NCBI RefSeq assembly: GCF_024171645.1
Contig: NZ_JALKAC010000001.1
Span: forward strand, 1,414,716 to 1,478,715
Source: Flavobacterium sp. HSC-32F16
GTDB lineage: Bacteria > Bacteroidota > Bacteroidia > Flavobacteriales > Flavobacteriaceae
DNA length: 64,000 bases
Direction: 5' to 3'
In this document: positions 17,155-25,669 of the stretch, one piece after another
Numbering within the stretch: the stretch's first letter is position 1
How the letters are laid out: each line of letters starts with the position of its first letter
Program-made: the position numbers and the translations under genes
The notes under the pieces: model-generated
What the model saw: the letters and a program-made list of their open reading frames with translations, nothing else
The model's database searches: none
What the model was told of the DNA's origin: nothing

Positions 17155-18639
17155 TTATTCCCAATCGGGCATTGATGTTCCTGAAAACAAAATCACACGT
17201 GAATTTGCCACTCCAAAACTGGTTTTTACAATATTTTTTACTGAAATCCCGTCGTTTGAAGTATTGGTAAAAATCAATTCTGATTCGTTTGGAGCATATC
17301 GCACATCCAAATCATTTGTACCTGAAATTTTCTCGGTTACGATTTGATAAGAAGAAGCTGTAATAAAATTGTACTCAAAAATTCGGGTATCTAATTGGCG
17401 GTATGTTGCGCTTTCAAATCCGGTTATGTCTTTAGTATATACTAATTTTAATCCGGTAACAGAGAAATGTAAACCGCCAATTGCGCCGGGTTGTCCTGCA
17501 ATTATAGAAGTCGTTATAACGCCCGAATTATCGATTACATAAACCTCAGTATTATATCCATTGGCGTCATTTACCTTTAAAGCAATTTTTGTTCCGTCGG
17601 CACTCCAGTCACATTCTGATATAAATTTGCCGTTTGGTGTCTGGAATATTTTGGTTAAACCGCTTCCGTCACTGCTTATTTTATACAATTTATCAAAATT
17701 CGGATAAATAAATTCACTTCCCGATGCATTCCAGGAATAGCCTATATAATCTGAATTAAAACCGGCAATCGAAACCGAATTGGTTACTTTTTTAATTCCC
17801 GTTCCATCAAAATTCATGGTGTAAATATCATTCTGCGAACCGTTTGTACCAACAAAAGCTATTTTTTGTGCCTGATTATTTCTTCTCGGACGCCAGGAAT
17901 TCTTGTCTGAACTGGTTAATTGATATTGTTTTCCAGCATCATCTGCAGTAAAAATTACATTGTTGTCGTTTACTTTTTTTACAAATAAGTATCTTGTTGC
18001 AGGAAATGTTATTGTCGTAAAGGCACTGATAGAACTTAAAACCGATGTGTTTACGCCATCATTAACTTCAACCTGCCAGTAATATTTTGTTCCAAATAAA
18101 AGATCTGTTAACGCTAGTTTTTTCTCTTTTATATTTTCAAAAGTTTTTACATCACTGTTACTGTCATTTCTTAGAATAACTTTAAAGGTAAGCACATCGT
18201 TATTTGGATCTGTTGCTGTCCAGGTTAAATCCAGTGAAACTGCCTGTCCTGCACTATTATCAATTGGACTTACTAATACCGGAACTGTTGGCGGTTTATT
18301 ATTTGCTGTCGATTTGCTGAGTTCAAAAACAATCTCTGAAGTATTATTTGCTGTTATGCTGACTGCTTCAAATTTTGCCACATATCCGTCTTTTTGAGCC
18401 TGAAAAGAATATTCGCCCACTTTTACATTCGAAACTGTAAATTTTCCGGTTTCATCTGTAAATACAGTACTTGAAGTTGGACTTGATAGTATTTTTACGT
18501 TTTCCATCGGCTCAAAAGTATCTGCCGAAACTACTTTTCCGGTAACGGTTCCAAACTCTGACTCTCCTATTTTTTCTTCACTGCACGAAACCAAAAACAA
18601 TAAAAAAAGTACACTCGCTATTTTGTATAAATACTTCAT
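17155..18639 (-). CDS. Lipoprotein with regulatory-like, FnIII-like and TolB-like propeller domains
   Basis: The 494-residue protein has a lipobox (FLLFLVSC, Cys19). Residues about 30-110 form a carboxypeptidase-regulatory-like beta sandwich (GTVTGKVVSADTFEPMENVKI). Residues 115-210 resemble a fibronectin type III domain (TWTATDPNNDVLTFKV, TKYYWQVEVND). The remainder is a TolB/PD40-type beta-propeller with repeats such as NDIYTMNFDGTGIKKVT and WSADGTKIALKVND. It is the last gene of the curli operon, 54 bases after csgG, without a terminator between. An outer-surface role in fibre anchoring or secretion is inferred from context only; no classical csg gene has this layout. Confidence 0.75.
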   Translation of the reverse strand: MKYLYKIASVLFLLFLVSCSEEKIGESEFGTVTGKVVSADTFEPMENVKILSSPTSSTVFTDETGKFTVSNVKVGEYSFQAQKDGYVAKFEAVSITANNTSEIVFELSKSTANNKPPTVPVLVSPIDNSAGQAVSLDLTWTATDPNNDVLTFKVILRNDSNSDVKTFENIKEKKLALTDLLFGTKYYWQVEVNDGVNTSVLSSISAFTTITFPATRYLFVKKVNDNNVIFTADDAGKQYQLTSSDKNSWRPRRNNQAQKIAFVGTNGSQNDIYTMNFDGTGIKKVTNSVSIAGFNSDYIGYSWNASGSEFIYPNFDKLYKISSDGSGLTKIFQTPNGKFISECDWSADGTKIALKVNDANGYNTEVYVIDNSGVITTSIIAGQPGAIGGLHFSVTGLKLVYTKDITGFESATYRQLDTRIFEYNFITASSYQIVTEKISGTNDLDVRYAPNESELIFTNTSNDGISVKNIVKTSFGVANSRVILFSGTSMPDWE

Positions 18640-18693
18640 TATTAATTTTTTTTTAATTTAAATTTCATCTTTTTACTTTCAGATACTTTCTTT

Positions 18694-20055
18694 TCACTTT
18701 TTCTTTTTGGTAAAGTAATAAGTAAGTCCAAAACCAAATTTATAATAGTAATCATCTCTGGTTCCTGCTTTTACATAATCGACATTGTCACTGAAATTAA
18801 TATTTTGTTCTGCAAACAATTTTATTCCAATTCGATCAGATGCCATATATTCTAAACCTACACCATATTGAACTTTACTATATGTGTTTTCAAATTTCCT
18901 GTTCATTGCAAACCCGCCTCCGCCGTATAAATAAGGCGTTAATCGGTCTTTTGGAAGCAAAATCCATTCGAGATTAAGATCATAGGTAATATACCCCACA
19001 TCTAATAAATTTTTATTCGCCAGATTTACCACATTTGTAGAAGCACTTATATTAAAAGCAGGCGTAATAAAGTATTTTAAAGCACCGCGTCCAAAAGGTC
19101 TTAAGAGCGGATCTCGATAATCCCCATCCATTAAGGTTGTTCCTCCCGAAACTTCGATTGCCATTTTGCTTCTTCGGCTTTCCAAATTTCTTCCGTATAA
19201 TGCTGTTGCATCGGCCGTTTTAGTTTCTTCATTATAGGCTTTTAATAAATTGTCAACCTGCCATTTTGGTGCATCTGCTTCCCAAATATTATCCTGAATA
19301 CCTTCTAAAACCAAAGATTCTACTGCTTTTTCTATAGCTTCTGTAACCGCCATATGTACGGGTTCATTGGTTGTATAACCGGTTTCAACTTCTAAAAGTC
19401 TTTTAAAATTTACATATCTAAACAAACTTTCATCAATTGCCTGTGATAAAATGGTCTTGGAGATATAAACTGATTTTAAAATTTTTCCGTTTGATGTTGA
19501 AATCATCCTCAAATAAATGGTAACACGATCCTGACGGTATTTTACAGATGCTCCGGCTCCAAAATATCGGGCTCCAAAACCTCCGGTAATAATATTAGAG
19601 TCGTATGAAACTATACCGCCTTCCAGCAAAACTCCGGCATATAATAAAGGGGTTAACTGCGGTTCGTTTGGATTGGCATTTTTTACATATTCCTGTCTTG
19701 TAGCCCGAATAAGGTTTCGTTCCTGAAGCAGGTTTCCAATATTTTCACGTTCAATTGGGATAAACCATTTTGAATCTTCTAAAGCCTTTATTAAAATCGA
19801 AGTTGCGCCCTGGGTTACGGCAGTGCTGAAACTGCTTCCGTTTTCCTGTGGTTTATATTGTCCCGTTTGATCCCGAAATTTATAAACCCCAACTACAACC
19901 TGCTCTTTTGGTTTTGGCAGTTCTTTTAATAAAGAAGTCGCAGGAGTACTTTCTCCTAAAATTGCTTTTTCAACTCCGGTTGGCTGATTAAAATAAGCAC
20001 CGCAGCCCGCAAAAAGAAATGCGGTCAGAATAAATAAGTAGTAATGTAATCTCAT
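18694..20055 (-). CDS. csgG: Curli secretion channel CsgG with C-terminal beta-barrel-like extension
   Basis: The 453-residue lipoprotein (FLFAGC, Cys18) starts its CsgG domain with PKPKEQVVVGVYKFRDQTGQYKP, then LIKALEDSKWFIPIERENIGNLLQERNLIR and GVLLEGGIVSYDSN, all hallmark CsgG segments. CsgG forms the nonameric outer-membrane pore for curlin export. E. coli CsgG is about 277 residues, so this protein carries about 170 extra residues. These look like an outer-membrane beta-barrel half (GGGFAMNRKFENTYSKVQYGVG, ending FGLTYYFTKKKK). It is 1 base after csgF, so translation is probably coupled. Confidence 0.88.
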   Translation of the reverse strand: MRLHYYLFILTAFLFAGCGAYFNQPTGVEKAILGESTPATSLLKELPKPKEQVVVGVYKFRDQTGQYKPQENGSSFSTAVTQGATSILIKALEDSKWFIPIERENIGNLLQERNLIRATRQEYVKNANPNEPQLTPLLYAGVLLEGGIVSYDSNIITGGFGARYFGAGASVKYRQDRVTIYLRMISTSNGKILKSVYISKTILSQAIDESLFRYVNFKRLLEVETGYTTNEPVHMAVTEAIEKAVESLVLEGIQDNIWEADAPKWQVDNLLKAYNEETKTADATALYGRNLESRRSKMAIEVSGGTTLMDGDYRDPLLRPFGRGALKYFITPAFNISASTNVVNLANKNLLDVGYITYDLNLEWILLPKDRLTPYLYGGGGFAMNRKFENTYSKVQYGVGLEYMASDRIGIKLFAEQNINFSDNVDYVKAGTRDDYYYKFGFGLTYYFTKKKK

Positions 20056-20056
20056 G

Positions 20057-20461
20057 TTATTGATTTGGGATGATTACCTGAGTTTGTTCGCCGGTAGTGG
20101 TGTCTAAAATATTCAATGTAAGTCCATCTGCTGATGGATAAACGTCAACAGAATAACTTCCGAAGGTATAAGAGCCTTCTTTAATTCCGTCAGTACCAAA
20201 TTGTTGTTTGTAAAGCGTACTCGAAATCTGACTTAACAGCTGCGAATTCAAATTGGCTTTAAATCGCTCTAAATCTGTTTGTTCTTTTGTTTCGGCTGTT
20301 TTATCTTTTTGCTTGTTCTGAGCCTCGGCACTGCTCAAAAGCCATTGATAATTAAAAGTATCTCCGCCAAATGCAGGGTTTACAGGTTTATAAACTAAAG
20401 CCTGCGCATTTATAAATGGAGAAATAAGCAGGAATACTGCGAGGGTGATTATAAATTTCAT
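20057..20461 (-). CDS. csgF: Curli assembly protein CsgF
   Basis: The 134-residue protein has a signal peptide and the diagnostic mature N-terminus ALVYKPVNPAFGGDTFNYQWLLSSAEAQNK, the part that in E. coli enters the CsgG pore and forms its second constriction. The C-terminal half (GSYSVDVYPSADGLTLNILD) matches the CsgF family. CsgF couples secretion to nucleation at the cell surface. It lies between csgE and csgG with minimal spacing. Confidence 0.9.
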   Translation of the reverse strand: MKFIITLAVFLLISPFINAQALVYKPVNPAFGGDTFNYQWLLSSAEAQNKQKDKTAETKEQTDLERFKANLNSQLLSQISSTLYKQQFGTDGIKEGSYTFGSYSVDVYPSADGLTLNILDTTTGEQTQVIIPNQ

Positions 20462-20477
20462 GTCGTTAATAATAAAA

Positions 20478-21211
20478 TTAATACTGAGTGAAATATTTGC
20501 GCTCTTTTTCTTTTTCTTTCAAATAAGTGAAGGTTGCATTTACAGATTCCTCTGCAACTGCATCCAAGAATTCATCATCAGGTCTGGCCAAAAACTCATA
20601 TATAACCTCGTTATCGATGGTAACGGTTATAGCAGTGTTTCTTGCAAAACTGTATTCTTCACCTATTGTAACTATTTTATCAGCGTTGATTCCAATATCA
20701 TTGTACTTGTAATAATACCTGTCATAAAAATCTTTTCCCATTTTGGTTTTGGTATCATCCGTAATAATTCCTCTTAAAACAAATCCGTCAACAGGAAGAA
20801 TTATTGGGTCTGCTTTTTTTTTTCTTCACCCAAAACCACTCGGTCTTTTGCAATTATCTGCTTGTTTTCATCATAAAACAAAAGCAGTACAATTACTTCG
20901 TCATCTTCCAGAAGATTGATCTGTGAGGTTGATAATTTTTGTAATTCGCTTGGCTGCAGGGTAAAAACTCCAACTTGGTCATTATTTGACTGATTATTAC
21001 TTTTATTATTATTTTTTATAACAGACAACCGGTATGCAGCACTTCTTATAACATCTGTCAAGTTTTCGGCTGTTCCTGTAATTTTTACATTTCCTTCAAT
21101 TTTTTCTACTTCAATTTTAGCTTTTATTTTATCCTGCGGCACCTGTCCGTAGAAAGCCATTGTAGTACAAAAGAGAATTAAGGTTATATTATGTCTGTTT
21201 AAAAAACGCAT
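20478..21211 (-). CDS. csgE: Curli assembly protein CsgE, split over two frames at an A10 tract
   Basis: The first frame (20801-21211) encodes a signal peptide and a 136-residue beta-rich domain ending GEEKKKQTQ. The second frame is open from the same spot and encodes the CsgE core: ADPIILPVDGFVLRGIITDD, then KMGKDFYDRYYYKYNDIGINADKI and a C-terminus YFTQY. Joining them needs a -1 shift at 20813-20823, where the mRNA reads GAA AAA AAA AAG, containing the slippery heptamer A AAA AAG. The joined product is 244 residues. The N-terminal domain resembles the CsgH-like/CsgE N-terminal domain of Bacteroidota. It may be a programmed shift, slippage, phase variation, a real mutation, or a sequencing error in the homopolymer. 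Confidence 0.75.
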
Positions 21212-21220
21212 GTTTTACTT

Positions 21221-21745
21221 TTATTTGTTGATAAGAATTATTGAAGCTCCATTTCCTGTCTGCGTAATTTTCATGTTTTTTGACAGTGAATTGGTTCCAA
21301 TATTCTGAATATTTTGATTATCCCCTTTTTGAATCATTTCCATATTTACATTATAATTTGTGTTTAATGTAAAGTCAGAAATTTTATTATTGTTCCCTTT
21401 CTGCACCACATTTTGTGTAATAGTTTTTGCTTTTTTATCCAAAAGCAATTCATTTACATTTCCTTTTTGATCAACAGAAACTTTGGTTTCATTTGATTTT
21501 AAAACAGCTTTTACTTTATTTAAATCTCCAATCTGCTGAATTTGAATGCCTGGCTGAATTCTTGAATTTAATTCGTTCTGTTCTTTTTTATCCAAAACCG
21601 AAACTACACTCATTGCGGTTTCTTTTGAATTAAAAAGAGAGGAACTATAATGGCTGAATTCTGAGTTATCTTCTTTATTATTTTGACCGTAAAAAGCAGG
21701 GCAATAAAGAATTAACAAGAGTATATATAGAATGAAAGTTTTCAT
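21221..21745 (-). CDS. CsgB-like minor curlin subunit
   Basis: The 174-residue protein has a signal peptide (ILYCPAFYGQ) and at least five imperfect curlin-type repeats of the Q-x-G-x-x-N kind: IQQIGDLNKV, VDQKGNVNEL, VVQKGNNNKI, MIQKGDNQNI and ITQTGNGASI. Curlin repeats stack as beta-strand-loop-strand units in amyloid fibres. Fewer and less regular repeats than in the upstream gene, plus position just before csgE, suggest a nucleator or minor subunit, as CsgB is in E. coli. A terminator-like hairpin separates it from the upstream major-subunit gene. Confidence 0.8.
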   Translation of the reverse strand: MKTFILYILLLILYCPAFYGQNNKEDNSEFSHYSSSLFNSKETAMSVVSVLDKKEQNELNSRIQPGIQIQQIGDLNKVKAVLKSNETKVSVDQKGNVNELLLDKKAKTITQNVVQKGNNNKISDFTLNTNYNVNMEMIQKGDNQNIQNIGTNSLSKNMKITQTGNGASIILINK

Positions 21746-21762
21746 CTTGATAATTTTAAATT

Positions 21763-21798
21763 AAAAAATGTGATAGTCGTTCTACGACTATCACATTT
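21763..21798 (-). terminator. Strong hairpin between the curlin genes (partial terminator)
   Basis: On the minus strand the 14-bp stem AAATGTGATAGTCG / CGACTATCACATTT is followed by T6. It lies between the CsgA-like and CsgB-like genes and would end most transcripts after the major subunit while letting some read into the rest of the operon. Confidence 0.8.
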
Positions 21799-21812
21799 GT
21801 ATTTTAAGTATC

Positions 21813-22658
21813 TTAGTTACTTTGAGTAACAGAAATTACGTTTGAATTTCCTTTAGAGAAAGCAATACTGCTGTGAGCAGAACCTGTTTGATTTACAGTT
21901 GCTTTATTTAAGTTACCAATTTGTAATGTATTCTCAGTCAACTTAGTACCATTTTGCACAGATGTAGCTTCGTTACCATCACCATATTGATAGTGGTTTG
22001 AAACATTTTTGTTTGCTGCAGAAGTACCGCTTGGAGAAGTTTGAGTCTGCCAAGATTTGTTAGCAACACCACCCTGGCTTGCATAAGCTACGTTGTTATC
22101 TCCTTTTTGTGTTTGAGTAGCCTCATTTTTGCTGTGAGGACCAACTGGCACAGTAACAGCATTAGCAAATCCTAATTGAGTTGCTGTAAAAGGAGCTCCG
22201 GTTGGTTTTTCGTTACCCGTTGTACCTTGATCTACAGTTGCAGTATTGTTATTACCGGTTTGAGTTTGCCAAGCTTTGTCAAATCCACCAGTTGAACTTG
22301 GTGCATTAACAATTTGATCTTGCCAGATTGTAGCTGAGTTGCTGTTTCCTTTTTGTGTTTGATACGCTTGGTTGTCATGGTTACTTTGAGAAATAAACGC
22401 ACCGTTATTATCTCCATCTTGTTTTACATCAGCTTTATTACTCACTGCATTGTATAATCCTGGTTGAATTCCTTGGTAAACCTCAGATTTGTTTGAATTT
22501 CCTAATTGGTCTACTTTAGAATCATTAGTTTGTCCGTTTTGATTCACAATACCAGTTTGAGATGATCCAACTTGGTTTACTGAAGAAGTGTTACCTTGAG
22601 CGATTGCCGCTACTCCCACAAACAGCATCGCTGAGATGCTTAAAATTACTTTTTTCAT
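21813..22658 (-). CDS. CsgA-like major curlin subunit
   Basis: The 281-residue protein has a signal peptide (FVGVAAIAQ) and many curlin repeats rich in Gln, Asn, Gly and Ser: SSVNQVGSSQTGIVNQNG, SKVDQLGNSNKSEVYQG, KADVKQDGDNNGAFISQ, YQTQKGNSNSATIW, WQTQTGNNNTATVDQG and ATQTQKGDNNVAYASQ. This N-x-A-x-V-x-Q-x-G pattern builds the amyloid core of curli. It is about twice the length of E. coli CsgA, as is common in Bacteroidota. First gene of the operon, with a promoter about 125 bases upstream and a terminator hairpin behind it. Confidence 0.87.
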   Translation of the reverse strand: MKKVILSISAMLFVGVAAIAQGNTSSVNQVGSSQTGIVNQNGQTNDSKVDQLGNSNKSEVYQGIQPGLYNAVSNKADVKQDGDNNGAFISQSNHDNQAYQTQKGNSNSATIWQDQIVNAPSSTGGFDKAWQTQTGNNNTATVDQGTTGNEKPTGAPFTATQLGFANAVTVPVGPHSKNEATQTQKGDNNVAYASQGGVANKSWQTQTSPSGTSAANKNVSNHYQYGDGNEATSVQNGTKLTENTLQIGNLNKATVNQTGSAHSSIAFSKGNSNVISVTQSN

Positions 22659-22783
22659 AATAAATATATTTAATTGGTTATTAATACAACTTATTATGCA
22701 GGTTCTTGATTTGGGGGGAAGTCTGGGGACTTTACATCTTCATTCGAAAATAATTTTTAAATCTTATTTCCTTTTCTCTTGAC

Positions 22784-22816
22784 CAAAATTAGAAAACTTA
22801 TTCATATACGATTCAA
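22784..22816 (-). promoter_or_regulatory. Candidate promoter of the curli operon
   Basis: On the minus strand TAATTTTG (22784-22791) matches TAnnTTTG and a TTG lies 22 bases further upstream (22814-22816), the expected -33 spacing. It would leave a leader of roughly 120 bases before the CsgA-like gene. Apart from this and the terminator at 23003, nothing else is seen in 22659-23052. Confidence 0.5.
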
Positions 22817-23002
22817 CTAGAAAAAGCTATTTTTCAATTACTTAACCTCTTTTCGATGAAATGTAAAACTATGTCGATGAACTACTGAATTCTTAAAAAA
22901 CATAAGTAGGAAATTACTTTCTTATTGCAATTTCTTTACATTTAGCCTAAAAGATTTGTTAAAAACAATATTCAAATGTGTTATTTTAACATTACAATAA
23001 AA

Positions 23003-23030
23003 AAAGCCCATCTTTAATTAGATGGGCTTT
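23003..23030 (-). terminator. Terminator of the GSIII gene
   Basis: Stem AAAGCCCATCT / AGATGGGCTTT with T7 on the minus strand, 23 bases after the GSIII stop. Confidence 0.85.
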
Positions 23031-23052
23031 GTAGAAGTCTATGGACTTTATT

Positions 23053-25242
23053 TTATTTTGTAAACAACAATTCTCTGTATTTAGTCAATGTCCAGCTTTC
23101 GTCATCAACCAATAATTCTAATTTATCACAATGATTACGAATCTCATCAAAATAAGGTTTTACTTTATTACAATAGGCTTCTGCCATTTTTTGGGCATCA
23201 GTCAATTGATTGGCTTTTTTTCTTTCATTAGTCATAGCCAACACTTTAGAATTGATTCCTTCAATATGACCTGAGATTTCTTTGATTAAAGTAATCTGCT
23301 CTTTTGCAATCGTTTCAAATTCTTTTCCGAAGATTTCTTTTAAACCTTTTACATTTTCAATTAAAGTATTTTGGTAACGAATTGCAGTCGGAATTACATG
23401 GTTTCTGGCAATATCCCCTAAAACTCTTCCTTCAATTTGAATTTTTTTCGTGTATTCTTCCAGTTCGATTTCGTAACGTGCTTCGGCTTCAACGTGATTA
23501 AAAATTCCTAATTCAGCAAATAGATCCAAAGCTTGTTTCGAAACTTTCGCTTTTATCGCTTCAGGAGTTGTTTTAAAATTACTTAAACCTCTTTTTCCTG
23601 CTTCTTTTTCCCAAGCTTCGCTGTAACCGTCGCCTTCAAAAAGAATTTTTTTAGATTGCTTAATGTATTCTCTTAAAACATTAAAAATAGCATCGTCCTT
23701 TTTCATGTCTTTTGACTCGATCAGGTTTTCTACTTCATTTTTAAAATCTTTTAATTGTTTCGCTACAATTGCATTTAAAGTTGTCATGGCGTTAGAACAA
23801 TTCGAATTTGAACCAACAGCTCTAAACTCCCATTTATTTCCTGTAAACGCAAAAGGCGAAGTTCTGTTACGATCTGTATTGTCTAACAATACGTCTGGAA
23901 TTTTCCCAACTACGTTTAATTTAAGGTCTGTTTTTTCCTCCGGAGAAAGTTTTCCGGTTGTTACGCTTTCTAATTCAGATAAAACTTTTGTCAATTGTGC
24001 TCCGATAAATACCGACATAATTGCCGGAGGTGCTTCGTTTGCACCTAACCTGTGATCGTTACTTGCTGTTGCGATTGATGCACGAAGTAAAGTTTCGTTA
24101 TCGTTTACTGCTTTTATGGTATTAATAAAGAAAGTTAAAAACTGTAAATTGCTCATTGGTGTTTTACTCGGACTCAATAAATTAACTCCAGTATCTGTAG
24201 CCAATGACCAGTTATTGTGTTTCCCGGAACCGTTTACTCCTTTAAATGGTTTTTCATGAAATAATACTTTAAAATCATGGCGTTCTGCCACTCTCTGCAT
24301 TACATCCATTAATAAAGAGTTGTGATCTACGGCCAGGTTTGTTTCTTCAAAAATTGGCGCCAGTTCAAACTGATTTGGTGCTACTTCGTTATGACGCGTT
24401 TTTACAGGAATTCCTAATAACATACATTCCTGCTCTAAATCTCTCATATAAGTAAGAGCGCGAGTTGGAATAGACCCGAAATAATGATCGTCTAACTGTT
24501 GTCCTTTTGCAGAGGTATGCCCTAATAAGGTCCTTCCTGTCATCATTAAATCCGGACGAGAGTTTGCCAACGCTTTGTCGATAAGGAAATATTCCTGCTC
24601 CCATCCTAAAGTGGCTGTTACCTTTTTTACGTTTTTGTCAAAGTATTTACAAACTTCTGTAGCCGCTTCATCAATTGCAGATAAGGCTCTTAATAAAGGA
24701 ATTTTGTTATCTAAGGCTTCACCCGTATAAGCGATAAAAACTGTAGGGATACATAAAGTTGTTCCATATATAAAGGCCGGCGAAGTTGGATCCCAGGCTG
24801 TATAGCCTCTTGCTTCAAATGTATTTCTGATGCCGCCGTTAGGGAAACTAGATGCATCCGGCTCTTGTTGTACTAATTGTGCCCCGCCAAATTTTTCTAC
24901 GGGATCGCTTCCGTCATACGAAGTTTCAAAAAAAGCATCATGTTTTTCTGCAGTAGTTCCTGTAAGAGGCTGGAACCAGTGTGTATAATGAGTTACGCCT
25001 TTTGCCAATGCCCATTCTTTCATTCCCATGGCGATATAATCTGCCAGTTTTCGTTCTATTTTTGTTCCGTGTTGAATGGCATCTCTTACTCCTTTTAAAG
25101 CATCAGAAGTTAAATATTGCTTCATTGCTTTTTCATTAAACACATTTGAACCAAAAAGATTAGATTTTCTATCAATTTCTTCAAAATGCACCGGCTTTCT
25201 GGTAGAAGCTTCTTTTAGCGCTTGGAAACGTAATGTTGACAT
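23053..25242 (-). CDS. glnN: Type III glutamine synthetase
   Basis: The 729-residue length and N-terminus (LRFQALKEASTRKPVHFEEIDRKSNLFGSNVFN) are those of GSIII. Typical blocks are TLGWEQEYFLIDKAL with metal-binding glutamates, TRHNEVAPNQFELAPIFEETNLAVDHN, HEKPFKGVNGSGKHNNWSL and NRTSPFAFTGNKWEFRAVGS. GSIII joins ammonia to glutamate as a double-ring dodecamer in the cytoplasm and is common in Bacteroidota. It is divergent from a GSII gene across a 427-base gap, giving two unrelated glutamine synthetases side by side. A -7 box lies about 50 bases upstream. Confidence 0.95.
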   Translation of the reverse strand: MSTLRFQALKEASTRKPVHFEEIDRKSNLFGSNVFNEKAMKQYLTSDALKGVRDAIQHGTKIERKLADYIAMGMKEWALAKGVTHYTHWFQPLTGTTAEKHDAFFETSYDGSDPVEKFGGAQLVQQEPDASSFPNGGIRNTFEARGYTAWDPTSPAFIYGTTLCIPTVFIAYTGEALDNKIPLLRALSAIDEAATEVCKYFDKNVKKVTATLGWEQEYFLIDKALANSRPDLMMTGRTLLGHTSAKGQQLDDHYFGSIPTRALTYMRDLEQECMLLGIPVKTRHNEVAPNQFELAPIFEETNLAVDHNSLLMDVMQRVAERHDFKVLFHEKPFKGVNGSGKHNNWSLATDTGVNLLSPSKTPMSNLQFLTFFINTIKAVNDNETLLRASIATASNDHRLGANEAPPAIMSVFIGAQLTKVLSELESVTTGKLSPEEKTDLKLNVVGKIPDVLLDNTDRNRTSPFAFTGNKWEFRAVGSNSNCSNAMTTLNAIVAKQLKDFKNEVENLIESKDMKKDDAIFNVLREYIKQSKKILFEGDGYSEAWEKEAGKRGLSNFKTTPEAIKAKVSKQALDLFAELGIFNHVEAEARYEIELEEYTKKIQIEGRVLGDIARNHVIPTAIRYQNTLIENVKGLKEIFGKEFETIAKEQITLIKEISGHIEGINSKVLAMTNERKKANQLTDAQKMAEAYCNKVKPYFDEIRNHCDKLELLVDDESWTLTKYRELLFTK

Positions 25243-25290
25243 GTCTATAATTTTAAAAATTCGTAATAATTTTCATTGAAAAATGATCGA

Positions 25291-25298
25291 CAAATATA
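25291..25298 (-). promoter_or_regulatory. Candidate -7 box of the GSIII gene
   Basis: TATATTTG on the minus strand, an exact TAnnTTTG match, 48 bases before the GSIII start. The -33 element is not clear. Confidence 0.45.
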
Positions 25299-25623
25299 AA
25301 CAATAAATAACCCTGTTTTAAACTTAAATTTGAGATTTTTATACAAGGATAATGCAACAGATGAAGCTTTTTTTAAAGAATAATAAAGATGATGTAAAGA
25401 AATATAACAAAAACCCTCAATATTATTCATTAAATAAACATTTTTTCATAATTCCTTAACCCTAATATTCAAAAACAAGCCCTTATTTTTACGAATTTAT
25501 TTTTTTATCGTGTTAAAAATTATTTTTTTTAGAATATACCCCTATCAAAATTGCGCTTCTCAAAAAAATTATACTTCGATAAACAAAATAGCCCCCTAAT
25601 TTTTAGGACTAAAAAAATAAATC

Positions 25624-25631
25624 TATATTTG
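25624..25631 (+). promoter_or_regulatory. Candidate -7 box of the GSII gene
   Basis: TATATTTG, 38 bases before the GSII start. With the box at 25291 on the other strand it forms a divergent control region; the AT-rich bases between (25299-25623) show no gene. Confidence 0.45.
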
Positions 25632-25669
25632 ACCCAGCGAAAAAACAAAAAAAATAAATTTATATTATT

